The position numbers and the translations under genes are program-made. The notes beneath the pieces are model-generated. The model ran no database searches. It saw only the letters and a list, made by a program, of their open reading frames with translations, and was not told where the DNA came from. This document shows, piece by piece, positions 26,022 through 35,600 of a stretch of DNA of 64,000 nucleotides (positions within the stretch are counted from its first letter, which is position 1; every line of letters begins with the position of its first letter). The stretch covers positions 36,438 through 100,437 of the forward strand of contig JBEKJO010000006.1 in NCBI GenBank assembly GCA_050011195.1. Reading direction: 5' to 3'. The DNA comes from PALSA-1440 sp050011195 (GTDB lineage: Bacteria > Verrucomicrobiota > Verrucomicrobiia > Limisphaerales > UBA8199).

Positions 26022-26037
26022 GTGGACAATTCTGTTC

Positions 26038-27459
26038 ATGAGCGCCAACCCGGCTACTCCCTCGATCAGTTACAGTTTCACCATGCGGCTGGCGTATCCG
26101 AACCGAATCGGCACGTTGGCTCGCATCGTGAGCGCCATCGGAAAAGAAGGCGGCGACATCGGCGCCGTGGACATTGTCGCCTCCGACACGAAAGCCATGA
26201 CGCGCGACATCACGGTCCGGCCCCGCGACGCGGCGCACCAAGAGCAGATCGTCGCCCGGGTTCGCCGTCTGAGCGGCGTCAAGGTGATCAACGTCTCCGA
26301 CCGCGTGTTCCTGCTGCACCTCGGGGGCAAGATTGCCATCCAAAACAAAGTGCCGCTGGTCACGCGCGACGCGCTCTCGATGGCCTACACCCCGGGAGTG
26401 GCCCGCGTGTGCGAAGCCATTGCCGCCCACCCGCGCAAGGCCTGGCAGCTTACCATCAAAGGCAACTCCGTCGCCGTCGTCAGTGATGGCACCGCCGTTC
26501 TGGGCCTGGGCGACATCGGCCCCGAAGCCGCCATGCCGGTCATGGAAGGCAAAGCGATGCTCTTCAAGGAGTTCGCCGGCATTGACGCCTACCCGATCTG
26601 CCTCAGGACAAAGGACACTCAGGAGATCATTGCGGCAGTCAAACACCTCTCGGTGGGCTTCGGGGGCATCAACCTGGAAGACATCTCGGCTCCGCGCTGC
26701 TTCGACATCGAGCGCGAACTCCAGGCGCAATTGGACATCCCGGTGTTTCACGACGACCAGCACGGCACCGCGGTCGTGGTCCTGGCGGCCCTGCTCAACG
26801 CCCTGCGCCTCACGCGACAGAAGCTCGAGCGGCTGCGGATCGTGATCTCGGGCGCGGGCGCCGCAGGTGTGGCCGTTGCCCGCATCCTCCTGCGCGGGGG
26901 CGCGCGCGACATCGTGGTCTGCGACCGTGCAGGCGTCCTGCACGAAGGCCGGCTGCCCAATCTCAATGAGAGCAAAGCGTGGTTGGTCCGGCACACCAAC
27001 CCCCGCAACCTGCGTGGCCGGGCGGAAGACGCGCTCCGCGGCGCGAACGTCTTCATCGGCGTTTCCGGGCCGGGGACGTTGCAGGCCAAACACCTCCGGC
27101 GCATGGCCCCCAAAGCCATCGTCTTTGCCCTGGCCAATCCCACACCGGAAATCATGCCCGAAGAAGCCGCCCGGGTCGCGTTCATCGTCGCCACGGGCCG
27201 CAGTGATTACCCCAACCAGATTAACAATGTGCTCGCCTTCCCGGGCATCTTCCGTGGCGCCCTGGACGTTCGTTCCACGCAAATTACCGAAAGCATGAAG
27301 CAGGCTGCCGCGCGCGCCATTGCCCAATGCATCGCTCCGCGCGAACTGAGCGCCGAATACATCGTGCCGAGCGTGTTCAACCGGCAGGTGGTCCAGCGCG
27401 TCGCTGCTGCCGTCCAGCGTGCCGCCCTCCGGGCGGGTGTCGCCCGTAAACGGAAATGA
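26038..27459 (+). CDS. Malic enzyme with N-terminal ACT domain
   Basis: A 473-residue protein. Residues about 12-88 form an ACT-like regulatory domain (YSFTMRLAYPNRIGTLARIV). The catalytic part follows: AYTPGVARVCEAI (117-129), VAVVSDGTAVLGLGDIGP (145-162), LFKEFAGIDAYPICL, the metal-binding HDDQHGTAVV, the dinucleotide-binding GAGAAGVAVARIL and FALANPTPE. The enzyme decarboxylates malate to pyruvate with NAD(P)H formation, linking the TCA cycle to pyruvate. ACT domains usually bind amino acids, so allosteric control is likely. The start was placed at ATG 26038, 16 bases after the nuclease stop; an earlier in-frame ATG lies inside that gene. Length is usual for the short bacterial form plus ACT. 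Confidence 0.92.
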   Translation: MSANPATPSISYSFTMRLAYPNRIGTLARIVSAIGKEGGDIGAVDIVASDTKAMTRDITVRPRDAAHQEQIVARVRRLSGVKVINVSDRVFLLHLGGKIAIQNKVPLVTRDALSMAYTPGVARVCEAIAAHPRKAWQLTIKGNSVAVVSDGTAVLGLGDIGPEAAMPVMEGKAMLFKEFAGIDAYPICLRTKDTQEIIAAVKHLSVGFGGINLEDISAPRCFDIERELQAQLDIPVFHDDQHGTAVVVLAALLNALRLTRQKLERLRIVISGAGAAGVAVARILLRGGARDIVVCDRAGVLHEGRLPNLNESKAWLVRHTNPRNLRGRAEDALRGANVFIGVSGPGTLQAKHLRRMAPKAIVFALANPTPEIMPEEAARVAFIVATGRSDYPNQINNVLAFPGIFRGALDVRSTQITESMKQAAARAIAQCIAPRELSAEYIVPSVFNRQVVQRVAAAVQRAALRAGVARKRK

Positions 27460-27585
27460 TACCAGTTTACTGAAACAACCGGTATGTTCCCCTCTCCCGG
27501 CCTGCGGCCACCCTCTCCCCATACAATTGGGGGGCAGGGAGAGGGGTTCCCACTGATTCCTACCGAGTTCCATTGCGAAGTAGTC
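27459..27585. repeat. Inverted-end repeat element, copy A
   Basis: This copy begins ATACCAGTTTACTGAAAC and ends with CCTACCGAGTTCCATTGCGAAG, in the same order as copies at 53899-54048 and 54352-54513. The inner part has a CCCTCTCCCC...GGGGAGAGGG-like stem. The right end is degenerate (GAAGTAGTCT instead of GAAGTGGTAT). It fills the whole gap between the malic enzyme and the serine hydrolase gene. Confidence 0.8.
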
Positions 27586-27627
27586 TCACAAGCTCTTGGG
27601 AAAACCCTGACGCGCATCTTCTTATTT

Positions 27628-28485
27628 ATGGCGATAGCATTATGCCTCTCTGGTTGCGAATCGGCTGGCGGACCAGGGACCCCTTCGTTCGCAAACTATA
27701 CCCTGGATTACACCACGCCGACCAATGCCTTCCTGCAAGCCCAGCTCGAAGCGATTGACGCCCGGTTGCGCGCCAAATACGGCATGACGACCGAGCAAGC
27801 GGCGGTTGGCGTACTGGACTTGAAAGACCTGCGCCTGGCGATGGTTCACCCGGACCGCATTGACTACGCCGCGAGCGTGGCGAAAGTGGGCATCTTGCTC
27901 GCTTACTTCCAGTTGCATCCCGAGGCGGCCACTCGCCTCGATCCGCAGACGCGCCACGAGCTGGGACTGATGGTCAAAGTCTCCAGCAACGAGATGGCGG
28001 CGAAGTTCTCCCGCGAGCTGGGTTTGCGCCAGATTCAACAGGTGCTCAACTCCTATCACTTCTATGACACCAACCACGGCGGCGGGATTTGGATGGGCCG
28101 GCACTACGGCGGCGGCGGCGAACGCATTGGCGACCCCCTCAGCGATAACTCGCACGCGGCGACCGTGCGCCAGTTGCTCCGCTTTTTCCTGTTGCTCGAA
28201 CAGGGCAAACTTGTCTCGCCCGAAGCCTCGCAGACCATGCGCGAGATATTCGCTTCCCCGGACATTCCTCACGACAACATCAAGTTCGTGAAGGGCCTGG
28301 CCGGTCGGGACGTGCAAATCATTCGCAAGTCGGGCACCTGGGAGAACTGGTTTCACGACTCGGCGGTCATCACCGGTCCTGGCCGGCACTACATCCTTGT
28401 GGCCCTCACCCGCCATCCGAAAGGGGACGACTATCTCGTCGAATTGGCCCCGGCGGTGGACGACCTCCTGACCCCGGGCCGTTGA
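27628..28485 (+). CDS. Class A beta-lactamase-like serine hydrolase, lipoprotein
   Basis: A 285-residue protein from ATG 27628. A short hydrophobic stretch ends in lipobox LCLSGC (C10). Catalytic motifs of the penicillin-binding/beta-lactamase fold are present: S83-V-A-K86, S119-S-N121 (SDN equivalent) and K234-S-G (KTG variant). I see no Glu166-type omega-loop residue with confidence, so antibiotic hydrolysis is uncertain; a peptidoglycan-linked role is equally possible. The start is ambiguous: ATG 27628 leaves no positive n-region, a CTG at 27607 would give MTRIFLF as a good signal start, and an ATG at 27484 lies inside repeat copy A and would add 34 repeat-encoded residues. The repeat may have replaced the original 5' end. 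Confidence 0.8.
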   Translation: MAIALCLSGCESAGGPGTPSFANYTLDYTTPTNAFLQAQLEAIDARLRAKYGMTTEQAAVGVLDLKDLRLAMVHPDRIDYAASVAKVGILLAYFQLHPEAATRLDPQTRHELGLMVKVSSNEMAAKFSRELGLRQIQQVLNSYHFYDTNHGGGIWMGRHYGGGGERIGDPLSDNSHAATVRQLLRFFLLLEQGKLVSPEASQTMREIFASPDIPHDNIKFVKGLAGRDVQIIRKSGTWENWFHDSAVITGPGRHYILVALTRHPKGDDYLVELAPAVDDLLTPGR

Positions 28486-28511
28486 CAAAGTAGCGTCTCG
28501 CCTGCGAGTTG

Positions 28512-28530
28512 ACCGGGCGTCCCGCCCGGT
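28512..28530. terminator. Short perfect hairpin after the serine hydrolase gene
   Basis: ACCGGGCG-TCC-CGCCCGGT forms a perfect 8-base stem with a 3-base loop 26 bases after the stop. No T-tract follows, so its strength as a terminator is unclear. Confidence 0.45.
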
Positions 28531-28632
28531 GATGCTTCGGGTCCTGGCGCGGGACACTATCAAAACCCGCAGGTGAGGATGCCCGGACAGCGGCTGTGTG
28601 CGCAGCACGAGCCGCAGCGGGTGAGGCGGAAA

Positions 28633-29112
28633 TCAGTTGGCTGGTTTGGCTGGTGCAGCATCCGCCACCGCGCCGATGCAGTTCGCAACTTGACCAATAA
28701 TTTCACAACACATTTGCTGGTAGTCGGCGGAATCCGTGGGGATTCCAAACAGCGCGAGTGATTCACGCAACTTGCTGCTCTTGGAGTGAGCATCTCCCTG
28801 CCGGAGATCAGCGACACCAGCAAGCGCCTGCGTAATTTTGCGTCCGTCGAGTTGGAGAGTGTCGAGCCACAACGCGAGGCGCTTAACCTGACGCAATCCC
28901 TCCTTGTTCGCTTTCTCAGCATTCGTGGGGTCGATTTTGGCGTTCAGCAAGCCAATGTCGACGGGTTCGCAGACGATACGATGCAGTTCCTTGCACAACT
29001 TGCACACGTCTTCAAACGAATCGCAGTAAAAGCGGTGAATCTGACGAAAGAATTCAGAATCGGACGGAAGCTGTTGGAGAAGTGCCTGCTCATAAACGAT
29101 CGCCGTCCGTTT
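28633..29112 (-). pseudogene. 3' part of an unknown gene beyond an in-frame TAA
   Basis: Directly after the TAA at 29113-29115 the same frame continues open for 159 codons to a stop at 28633-28635. The translation is protein-like from its first residues (KRTAIVYEQALLQQL, RQIHRFYCDSFEDVCKLCKEL, LALWLDTLQLDG), so this is the original C-terminal domain of the gene to its right. A GTG at 29007 could start a separate 124-residue protein, but the coding signal extends unbroken up to the TAA. Confidence 0.68.
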
Positions 29113-30429
29113 TTAAAGAAGTTGCAAGTTGTGCCAGAGCATTGTTTCAGGAGCTGTCGTATTCGCCGGGCGAGCCAGATTTTGTGACATATGCAGTTCC
29201 TCAGACAGGCCGCCATCAGGACCGACATTGTGGGTAACCCACATCTTTTGGGCCCACTCAGGTAGTTGTGCCATATCGTAGCCGAGGATATTTATCAATC
29301 CCAGCCCATTAATGCCGAAGTGAAGCATTTGGTTGGAGGCCGGGCCGACTTCGCCGGTGTTTTGTGTGAACCATTTAATGTGACTCTTTGGTTCGCCCAA
29401 CATCTGACGGATAACTGAAGGCTTGAACCAGAGCCAACCCCGATAATCTAGCAGTGCACTGCCAGCGAGGGTCTTTTGTTCCTGATTCTCCACCTGAAAA
29501 TGAACACGGGCCTCAACCTTGTCGCGCCGAATCCGAGGGCTCTTGGCCGCGGGTTGAATCCAATGCTTCACCCAAATTCTCCCGCGAAGTGCGGACAGCT
29601 TCCGGCCCGTGGCCTCAACAGAAGAGGATTCAGCTTTAGCGGCTGTCTCAACGCAGGGATGAGGCATTTCTGGCACGTCATCTTTTGGATTCACGCTTTC
29701 TCGCCACATATGCAAGACCGTCCCCTTAATGCCGTATGGTTCTCCGCCCTCGTGAACGTCAGCGAACGTTCCCTCCCATTCACCGTGAGCAAATCGCCTC
29801 TCTCGCTGGTCAGAGCTCCAGGTTAGCCCCGGAAAACTCTCCTCGATGGCGTCTCTAAACGTGAAAATCGTGAGCAACAGCGACGCCTTCTTGGCGCACA
29901 AATAGTCACGAAGATGCTCCGTACGAAACAACAGCGATGCCGGCCTGCCGTCTTTATCGCGCTCCAACTTTGCCACTTCGACGTCATTCTCGTCGGGTCG
30001 AATCCAAGTGTCGCCTCGGCGAAACAACTGTAATCCCACTTCGAGTTCCTGAAGGAGATCCCACTGCGTCGGCTCATCCGTTTCAAACGACCGCTGAATT
30101 ACGGGATAGAGAACCCGTGGGTCTTCGAGGTAACAACCGGGAGGCAGAAAGATTTTTTCATTAGCCCAAGCCGAATCCGACGAATTACGAGTGACAGACT
30201 GCCAATCCACTTTTGCGAATTCGGCTTGCAGGTCAAGCGGCACAATAATCGAGTCAATGTCCTGATAGGCTTTCCGATAGCCCACAGTTCCAAACCGCCC
30301 ATGCAAAACGTCAACCTTCTCGACAACCAGAGGGATCCATGTGGCTTTCGCAAAAGAAAGTCCCTCAATGTCCCGCTCCTCAATCCAAGTCTGCGGGCAT
30401 TTCTCAAACGCTGGGTTTTGATCCGGCAT
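29113..30429 (-). CDS. Unknown protein, probably truncated by a nonsense codon
   Basis: A 438-residue frame; with the downstream 159 codons the full protein would be 598 residues. I do not recognise the family. Visible features are an N-terminal region rich in Trp/Asp (WIPLVVEKVDVLHG), a central HLRDYLCAKKASLLLTIFTF, and a C-terminal LDYRGWLWFKPSVIRQML. There is no signal peptide or membrane segment, so it is cytoplasmic. The sequence is clearly AT-richer than the flanking housekeeping genes, which suggests horizontal transfer. The upstream AT-rich gap and the missing neighbours give no functional clue. The TAA lies at TTTAAAAA; because the frame is the same on both sides, a nonsense change rather than a frameshift is implied. 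Confidence 0.68.
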   Translation of the reverse strand: MPDQNPAFEKCPQTWIEERDIEGLSFAKATWIPLVVEKVDVLHGRFGTVGYRKAYQDIDSIIVPLDLQAEFAKVDWQSVTRNSSDSAWANEKIFLPPGCYLEDPRVLYPVIQRSFETDEPTQWDLLQELEVGLQLFRRGDTWIRPDENDVEVAKLERDKDGRPASLLFRTEHLRDYLCAKKASLLLTIFTFRDAIEESFPGLTWSSDQRERRFAHGEWEGTFADVHEGGEPYGIKGTVLHMWRESVNPKDDVPEMPHPCVETAAKAESSSVEATGRKLSALRGRIWVKHWIQPAAKSPRIRRDKVEARVHFQVENQEQKTLAGSALLDYRGWLWFKPSVIRQMLGEPKSHIKWFTQNTGEVGPASNQMLHFGINGLGLINILGYDMAQLPEWAQKMWVTHNVGPDGGLSEELHMSQNLARPANTTAPETMLWHNLQLL

Positions 30430-30897
30430 GGCCTATTATGACGATTCTGTCACGTTCCGGAATAGTGAACCACGATCGAGCCGCCATGCAAAACGATTCT
30501 GTCACGTCCAGCCCGTTGCTCTCGTCCTGTGGGGGTTGCACCTCATGGGCCCACTGCGCCAACGAAAAGCCATAGTGGCCCTTGAATAGAAAGCTGTTAG
30601 CGCGCAGACCCCGAGAGGCAAGCACACGCGGTGCAGAAAGATGGCGAGAGAAAGCCCGGCTCAAATGACTCACCCGCCGGGTTAAGGCGCCCACCCGCCG
30701 CGTAAACCCCCCGCACTTCCGCAGCCTTTCCCCCTTCCACGGGATGGGCTTTTCCACGCACTTAAATAAACATGGCTAATAGCTGACACTTTTGGACCCG
30801 CAAACGATCCCCTGGCCAATTAGCAGCAGGGGGCGAGCATGGGGGCAGCAGGGGGTTCAGGTTGCGGTCCTTTGCCGGCGACTGGACGATATGCATT
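30430..30897. other. Non-coding region with a short direct repeat
   Basis: No credible gene. ACGATTCTGTCACGT occurs at 30441-30455 and again at 30493-30507. A minus-strand frame of 117 codons across 30404-30757 is Arg/Ser-rich and looks like translated repeat DNA rather than a protein. Confidence 0.4.
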
Positions 30898-31010
30898 TAT
30901 CTTGCTTATAATCAGTGACTTATGCAAGCAATCAGAGGGCTGGCTGGGGTTGGCGGTGGGGGAATATCTGGTGGATATGTATCTTGTTTATAATAAAAGA
31001 CTTATGAAAG
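30898..31010. repeat. Direct repeat with an 82-base period
   Basis: TATCTTGCTTATAATCAGTG plus ACTTATG (30898 onward) returns as TATCTTGTTTATAATAAAAG plus ACTTATG at 30980. The sequence after each copy is also related (GGCTGGCTGGGG / GGCTGGCAGAGG), so two degenerate tandem units of about 82 bases are likely. The units are AT-rich in an otherwise GC-rich genome and could carry promoter-like or binding sites. Confidence 0.6.
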
Positions 31011-31236
31011 AAGAGTGGGGGCTGGCAGAGGACAGGTTGAGATCTGGCTGGAGGATGGTGGGCTGCAAAAGCACTCTGCTATTTCGGCACTGTCCACAAA
31101 CAGGACACTTCGACACTGCCAAGTTACATTATATCAGTTAATACAATCAAGGGCCATCAAGTGGTGGGGGGATATCCAGCACCCCCGGAAGCGTTCGGGG
31201 CTGATACTCAGGTTGCGTTGAAGCCTTGCTGGCGAC

Positions 31237-32229
31237 TTGCTCTCCGCAGGCGCGAGAGTTAAAGTTTGGCTTGTGAATACCCAGAGACTGATGGACATCC
31301 CAGCTCTGTCGCGCGTCCGCCAGCATCCCTGCCAACTATCTCTTGGTGGACCGGAAGCGAGCACTCTGCCTCGAGGGCTGGCGCAATCGCCTTTGGTTCG
31401 CGGGGCGCTGGCCGAATTTCGTCGAGCGACGGGACTGGCCGCCAAGCTGGTGCCGGCGGTGCTGCCAACGCGGCTCATTCGATTTGGGGCGCAGGAAAAT
31501 GACTTCGTCCGCGCGGTGGTGTGCAACCCGGACGGGTGCCGTGGTTGTCACCAGGCGCAACTGGCGTTGCTGCGCCGGTTGGGCGGCAAACTCAAGCCGC
31601 AACAGGTCTCCTGCCGGTGCGGGTTGATCCTGTTCGCCGTGCCGGTCGTGGCGGCGGGCCGGCACGTGGCGACTGTTATCGGCGGCAAGGTGCGCGTTGG
31701 GCGCAGCGGCGCCCGGGCGTTAGAGGCCCTGCTCCCGCAATTGCGGCTGCACGGAGGCAAACGTGCCCTCCGGCGACTGCGCGCGGATTACTACCGCGTG
31801 CCGGTTTTGACGGTCCAGAAGCTGCGCGCCGCCGTCCGGCTCCTGGATATGCTGGCCCGGCTTTTTGGCGAAACCCTGGTTCACCCACCTCCGCCGCGCT
31901 CGCTCACCGACCCGCCCTGTATTTGCGCGGCCAAGCAATTCGTGCGGCTGCACCTGGGGGAACGACTCACCAATCGTCAAGTCGCCCAAGCCGTTCATCT
32001 GGAGGAGTCCTATTTCTGCCGCTTGTTTCACCGGGTGACGAAGATGACCTTCCATGCTCATGTGGCCCAGGCGCGCGTCGAACAGGCCAGGACCTTGCTC
32101 CTGAACAGCCACCAGCGCATCGGCGAAATCGCCTCCGCCACCGGCTTCCAATCCGCCTCCGACTTCAACCGCGTCTTCAAGGCCAGCGTGGGAACGACCC
32201 CGACGGAGTTTCGCCGGAAGGGCGTTTAA
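31237..32229 (+). CDS. AraC-family regulator with PocR-like Cys-containing sensor
   Basis: A 330-residue protein. The N-terminal part (about 40-190) has a Cys cluster (CNPDGCRGCHQAQL and later CRCGL), as found in PocR-type ligand/metal-binding domains fused to regulators. The C-terminal AraC DNA-binding domain (about 228-330) has two helix-turn-helix units: LTNRQVAQAVHLEESYFCRL and RIGEIASATGFQSASDF, the latter followed by NRVFK and the closing TPTEFRRK. It probably responds to a small molecule or redox/metal state. The gene lies upstream of the giant secreted-protein gene on the same strand, with 405 bases between. The start may be ATG 31291 instead (MDIPALSRV). Confidence 0.83.
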   Translation: MLSAGARVKVWLVNTQRLMDIPALSRVRQHPCQLSLGGPEASTLPRGLAQSPLVRGALAEFRRATGLAAKLVPAVLPTRLIRFGAQENDFVRAVVCNPDGCRGCHQAQLALLRRLGGKLKPQQVSCRCGLILFAVPVVAAGRHVATVIGGKVRVGRSGARALEALLPQLRLHGGKRALRRLRADYYRVPVLTVQKLRAAVRLLDMLARLFGETLVHPPPPRSLTDPPCICAAKQFVRLHLGERLTNRQVAQAVHLEESYFCRLFHRVTKMTFHAHVAQARVEQARTLLLNSHQRIGEIASATGFQSASDFNRVFKASVGTTPTEFRRKGV

Positions 32230-32269
32230 CCACGGATGGACTTGGCGCGGCACAGCCGCGCGCAAATCT

Positions 32270-32344
32270 GGCAAGGACGCGCTCCACCGCGTCCCGGGAA
32301 ATGCCCGGAGGAAGAAGCGCGACGCGGTGGAACGCGTCCTGACC
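32270..32344. repeat. REP-like palindrome, family 1, copy 1
   Basis: Arms GGCAAGGACGCGCTCCACCG and CGGTGGAACGCGTCCTGACC face each other around a GC-rich centre containing CCCGGG. A second copy of the same family lies at 44748-44820. The rest of the 405-base gap before the giant gene (32345-32634) has no gene that I can support; it also holds a smaller GCCGGCAGACGCTGCCGGC palindrome near 32551. Confidence 0.75.
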
Positions 32345-32634
32345 AGCAACGATCCGCGCTTATCTCCTTCATCAGCCCGCCTTTCCTGCCCAAAAGTCAA
32401 TTGGCGGCTAAAGAAAGTCAATCGGCGACTAACACCCCCGCCCGGGATGTGCTTTATTGGAAGCTCAACCAGAATGTTTAACAACCAGGAAAAAATGTGC
32501 TTATGAAACATAAGAGCAGCTTCGAGCGTGTATTCTCAGGTCTTTTGCGCCGGCAGACGCTGCCGGCGCCGGGAGGGGAATCCAAGAACAATGAACCCTG
32601 CTGCCGCAAGCCTGAAATCAAAAACTCATCCACT

Positions 32635-35600
32635 ATGAGAATTCGTGTCCTCGCCTCCCTTTGTTGCGTTTTGTTTACCATGAACGGTTTCGCTAACAGC
32701 TACACAATAACCCTTCCCGGTGGGTGGAGCCTGATTGCCAACCAACTCGACTCCACACTGTCTGGCGGCAATACGCTGGACAATGTCCTGCCGAATATGC
32801 CGGACTCTACCGCGGTTTACAAATATGCCTGCAAAACCGGATTTTCAACCCCTGACGAGTATTACGCCGGCTATGGCTGGTATCCCGGCACGTTGACTTT
32901 GAACCCTGGCGAGGGGGCGTTTATCTGGCTGCCGTACGCCGTGGCAATAACCTTTAGCGGAACCCCTCACGTTCCGGTGCTGCCGGTGGTCCTCCCGTGC
33001 GGCTGCAATGCTCCTATTTTGTTAAGCTGCCAGGCCACCACCGCCTCAGCCACATTCCAGGACCTGACCGGCTTCTCACCCACGGCAGGCACCACCCTGT
33101 ACCGGTACAATCCGGGCGAGCCGGGCGGCCCTTCAGACCCGTTGACAGCGCCCTACTACACCGTTTACACCTTCTCTGGCACGGGCTGGACGCCCAACAC
33201 GCCACTCCTGAACCTGGGCGAATCCGCCTTCATCTCCGTGCCCTGCTCCAATCCGCCACCCTGCTGCCCGGACACAGGCGGGGTCAAGTACTTGCAGAGT
33301 CCCGATCTCGCCAATGGCATTGACGTGAACGCGACCTTTACCCCGCTAGACCCCAACGATTTTCGCCCTTGGGTGCTGGCCGATGATTTCCCCTGCACGA
33401 ACAGCGGGCCGATCACCGACATTCATATATGGGGTTCGTGGCTGTATGACCAGGTGGACTACAACGCGGTCTATACGCTGGCCATTTGGAGCGACGCTCC
33501 TGCGAATACGGCGGGTACGTACTACAGCCATCCGGATCAACTGTTATGGACGCAAACCTATGCCAACGGCCAGTACGCGCTTTGCCCCTACACCAATCAG
33601 TTCGAGAACTTCTATGATGGGGACAGCAATCTTTACGGGATTCCGAGCTGGCTGGGAAGCTCGAGCAACCTGTTTTATCTGTGTTTCGACGCCAGTCCAA
33701 CGAATACGTTCTATCAGACCGGAAGCCCGACCGCGACAACCAATTATTGGTTGTCCGTGACCGTGCAGTCCTCCACCGGCAGCAACTACTTCGGTTGGAA
33801 GTCCTCTGCGACGGCCTACAACGACGCTGCAGTTTCTGCTTCTAGCGGCAATTTCTATCCTCAGCCGGGAGACTGGTATCCGATGACTGACGCCCAGGGC
33901 CTCCCGCTCAACATGGCCTTCAAGATCACCACCGCCACCAACTCTTGTTCGCTGGTCCTCACCTGTCCGACCAACATCGTGGTGACAACCTGCAGCAATT
34001 GCGCGACGGTCTTCTACGCGGCCACGGCGACCAATACCTGTTGCTTTAGCAACGTGGTGGTGGGTTACAGCATTCAATCGGGCTCGTGTTTCCCGCTCGG
34101 AACCAACACGGTGCAAGTCACGGCCTATGACCCTGACTGCGCCAGCACCCCGCCGGCCACGTGCAGCTTCACGGTCACGGTCGTTCAAGGCGCCAATTGC
34201 ACCAACTGCTGCTCCGGCTGCGTGGCGCCCTATCCGGACAGCTATACGGTGACGGTGTATCCCGGATTGAATTTCCTGGCGGACGACCTGTGCCAGGGAA
34301 CGAACAATACGGTGGCGGACCTGCTGCCCAGCGTTCCGGACGGAACATATTTATATATCTGGACGGGCGGGGGTTTCACTGCCTTGACTTACGACGCTCT
34401 GCTGGGCGGATGGGATAATCCGACCGTGACGCTGTCTCCCGGAGAGGGCTTTATTCTCGACAATCCTTCCGGCACAAACTTCACGCTCACCATTTACGGT
34501 TGCGACCCCACTTGTCCTCCGCCTTGCACGCCCGCCAATGAATGGTCGCTGGTCGGCGGGTTTGGCACGGCCACGGCCACCTGGTCCAACCTGTTCAGTT
34601 GCCCGCCTCCTTGCGGGACGGAGGTCATCCTTTTCAACCCGGTCACCCAGCAGTACACCACCAACACCTATGTCAATGGCGTTTGGGCGCCCTCGGCGCC
34701 GGTGCTGGCAGTCGGCCAGTCGGCGTGGGTCTATGTCAACCCCAACCCGGGATTGATCGTAACCTGCCCGACGAACAAGACGGTTCCGTGCGGCAGTGGC
34801 TGGACGTTTGATCAGCCGACCGCTTTGTCCTGCTGCACCAACGAGATTGTCACCTCGTTCGGCGTTGCGACCAATGTGATCATCACCTCGACCGGCACCG
34901 TGACGAACAGCGGTCCCTGTCCGTGGGTCATCACCCAGACCTGGCTGATTACCGACGGCTGCGGCGACAGCAACACCTGCAGCCAGACGGTGACAGTCGT
35001 GAACACCAATCCGCCGGTGATCAACTGTCCGGGCAACATCGTGGTGACGTCCTGCACGAACGTGCCGGTCTGTTATAATGTGACCGCCACCAGCGCCTGC
35101 TGCAGCAACGTGACCGTGGTCTGCACGCCGCTCTCGTGCTCTTCCTTTGCGCCGGGAACGGTGACCACGGTGAATTGCACGGCGACGGACTGTTGCACCA
35201 ACACGGCCACCTGCAGCTTTACGGTGACGGTGCTCTGCAGCAACTGCTGCGCCGGCTGCGTGGCGCCCTATCCGGACAGCTATACGGTGACGCTGTATCC
35301 GGGCTACAATTACCTGGCGGACGACCTGTGCCAGGGAACGAACGACACCGTGGCCGACCTGCTGCCCAGCGTTCCGGATGGAACACAATTATACACCTGG
35401 AACCAAACGAGCCAGTCTTACAACCCTGTCGTGACATACTCCCTGGGCGGATGGAATAATCCCACCGTGACGCTGTCCCCCGGAGAGGGCTTCATCCTAT
35501 ACAATCCTACCACCACGATCCTTACCCTCACCATTTACGGTTGCGAACCCACTTGTCCTCCGCCTTGCATGCCCACCAATGGGTGGTCGCTGGTCGGCGG

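Noticed and set aside
25999..27573. A 524-codon minus-strand frame opposite the malic enzyme
   Set aside because: The plus strand shows ACT and malic enzyme motifs in order; the reverse frame is rich in Gly/Asp/Val/Arg without similarity to known proteins.
20922..30429. Reassigned stop codons (TAG or TAA read as amino acids) in this genome
   Set aside because: Several intact genes in the window end normally with TAG or TAA (for example 1853, 11771, 19457, 26021, 47935), and the two interrupted genes have different stop codons.
30404..30757. A 117-codon minus-strand frame upstream of the unknown interrupted gene
   Set aside because: Arg/Ser-rich, overlaps the start of the neighbouring gene and includes a short direct repeat; it looks like translated intergenic repeat DNA.
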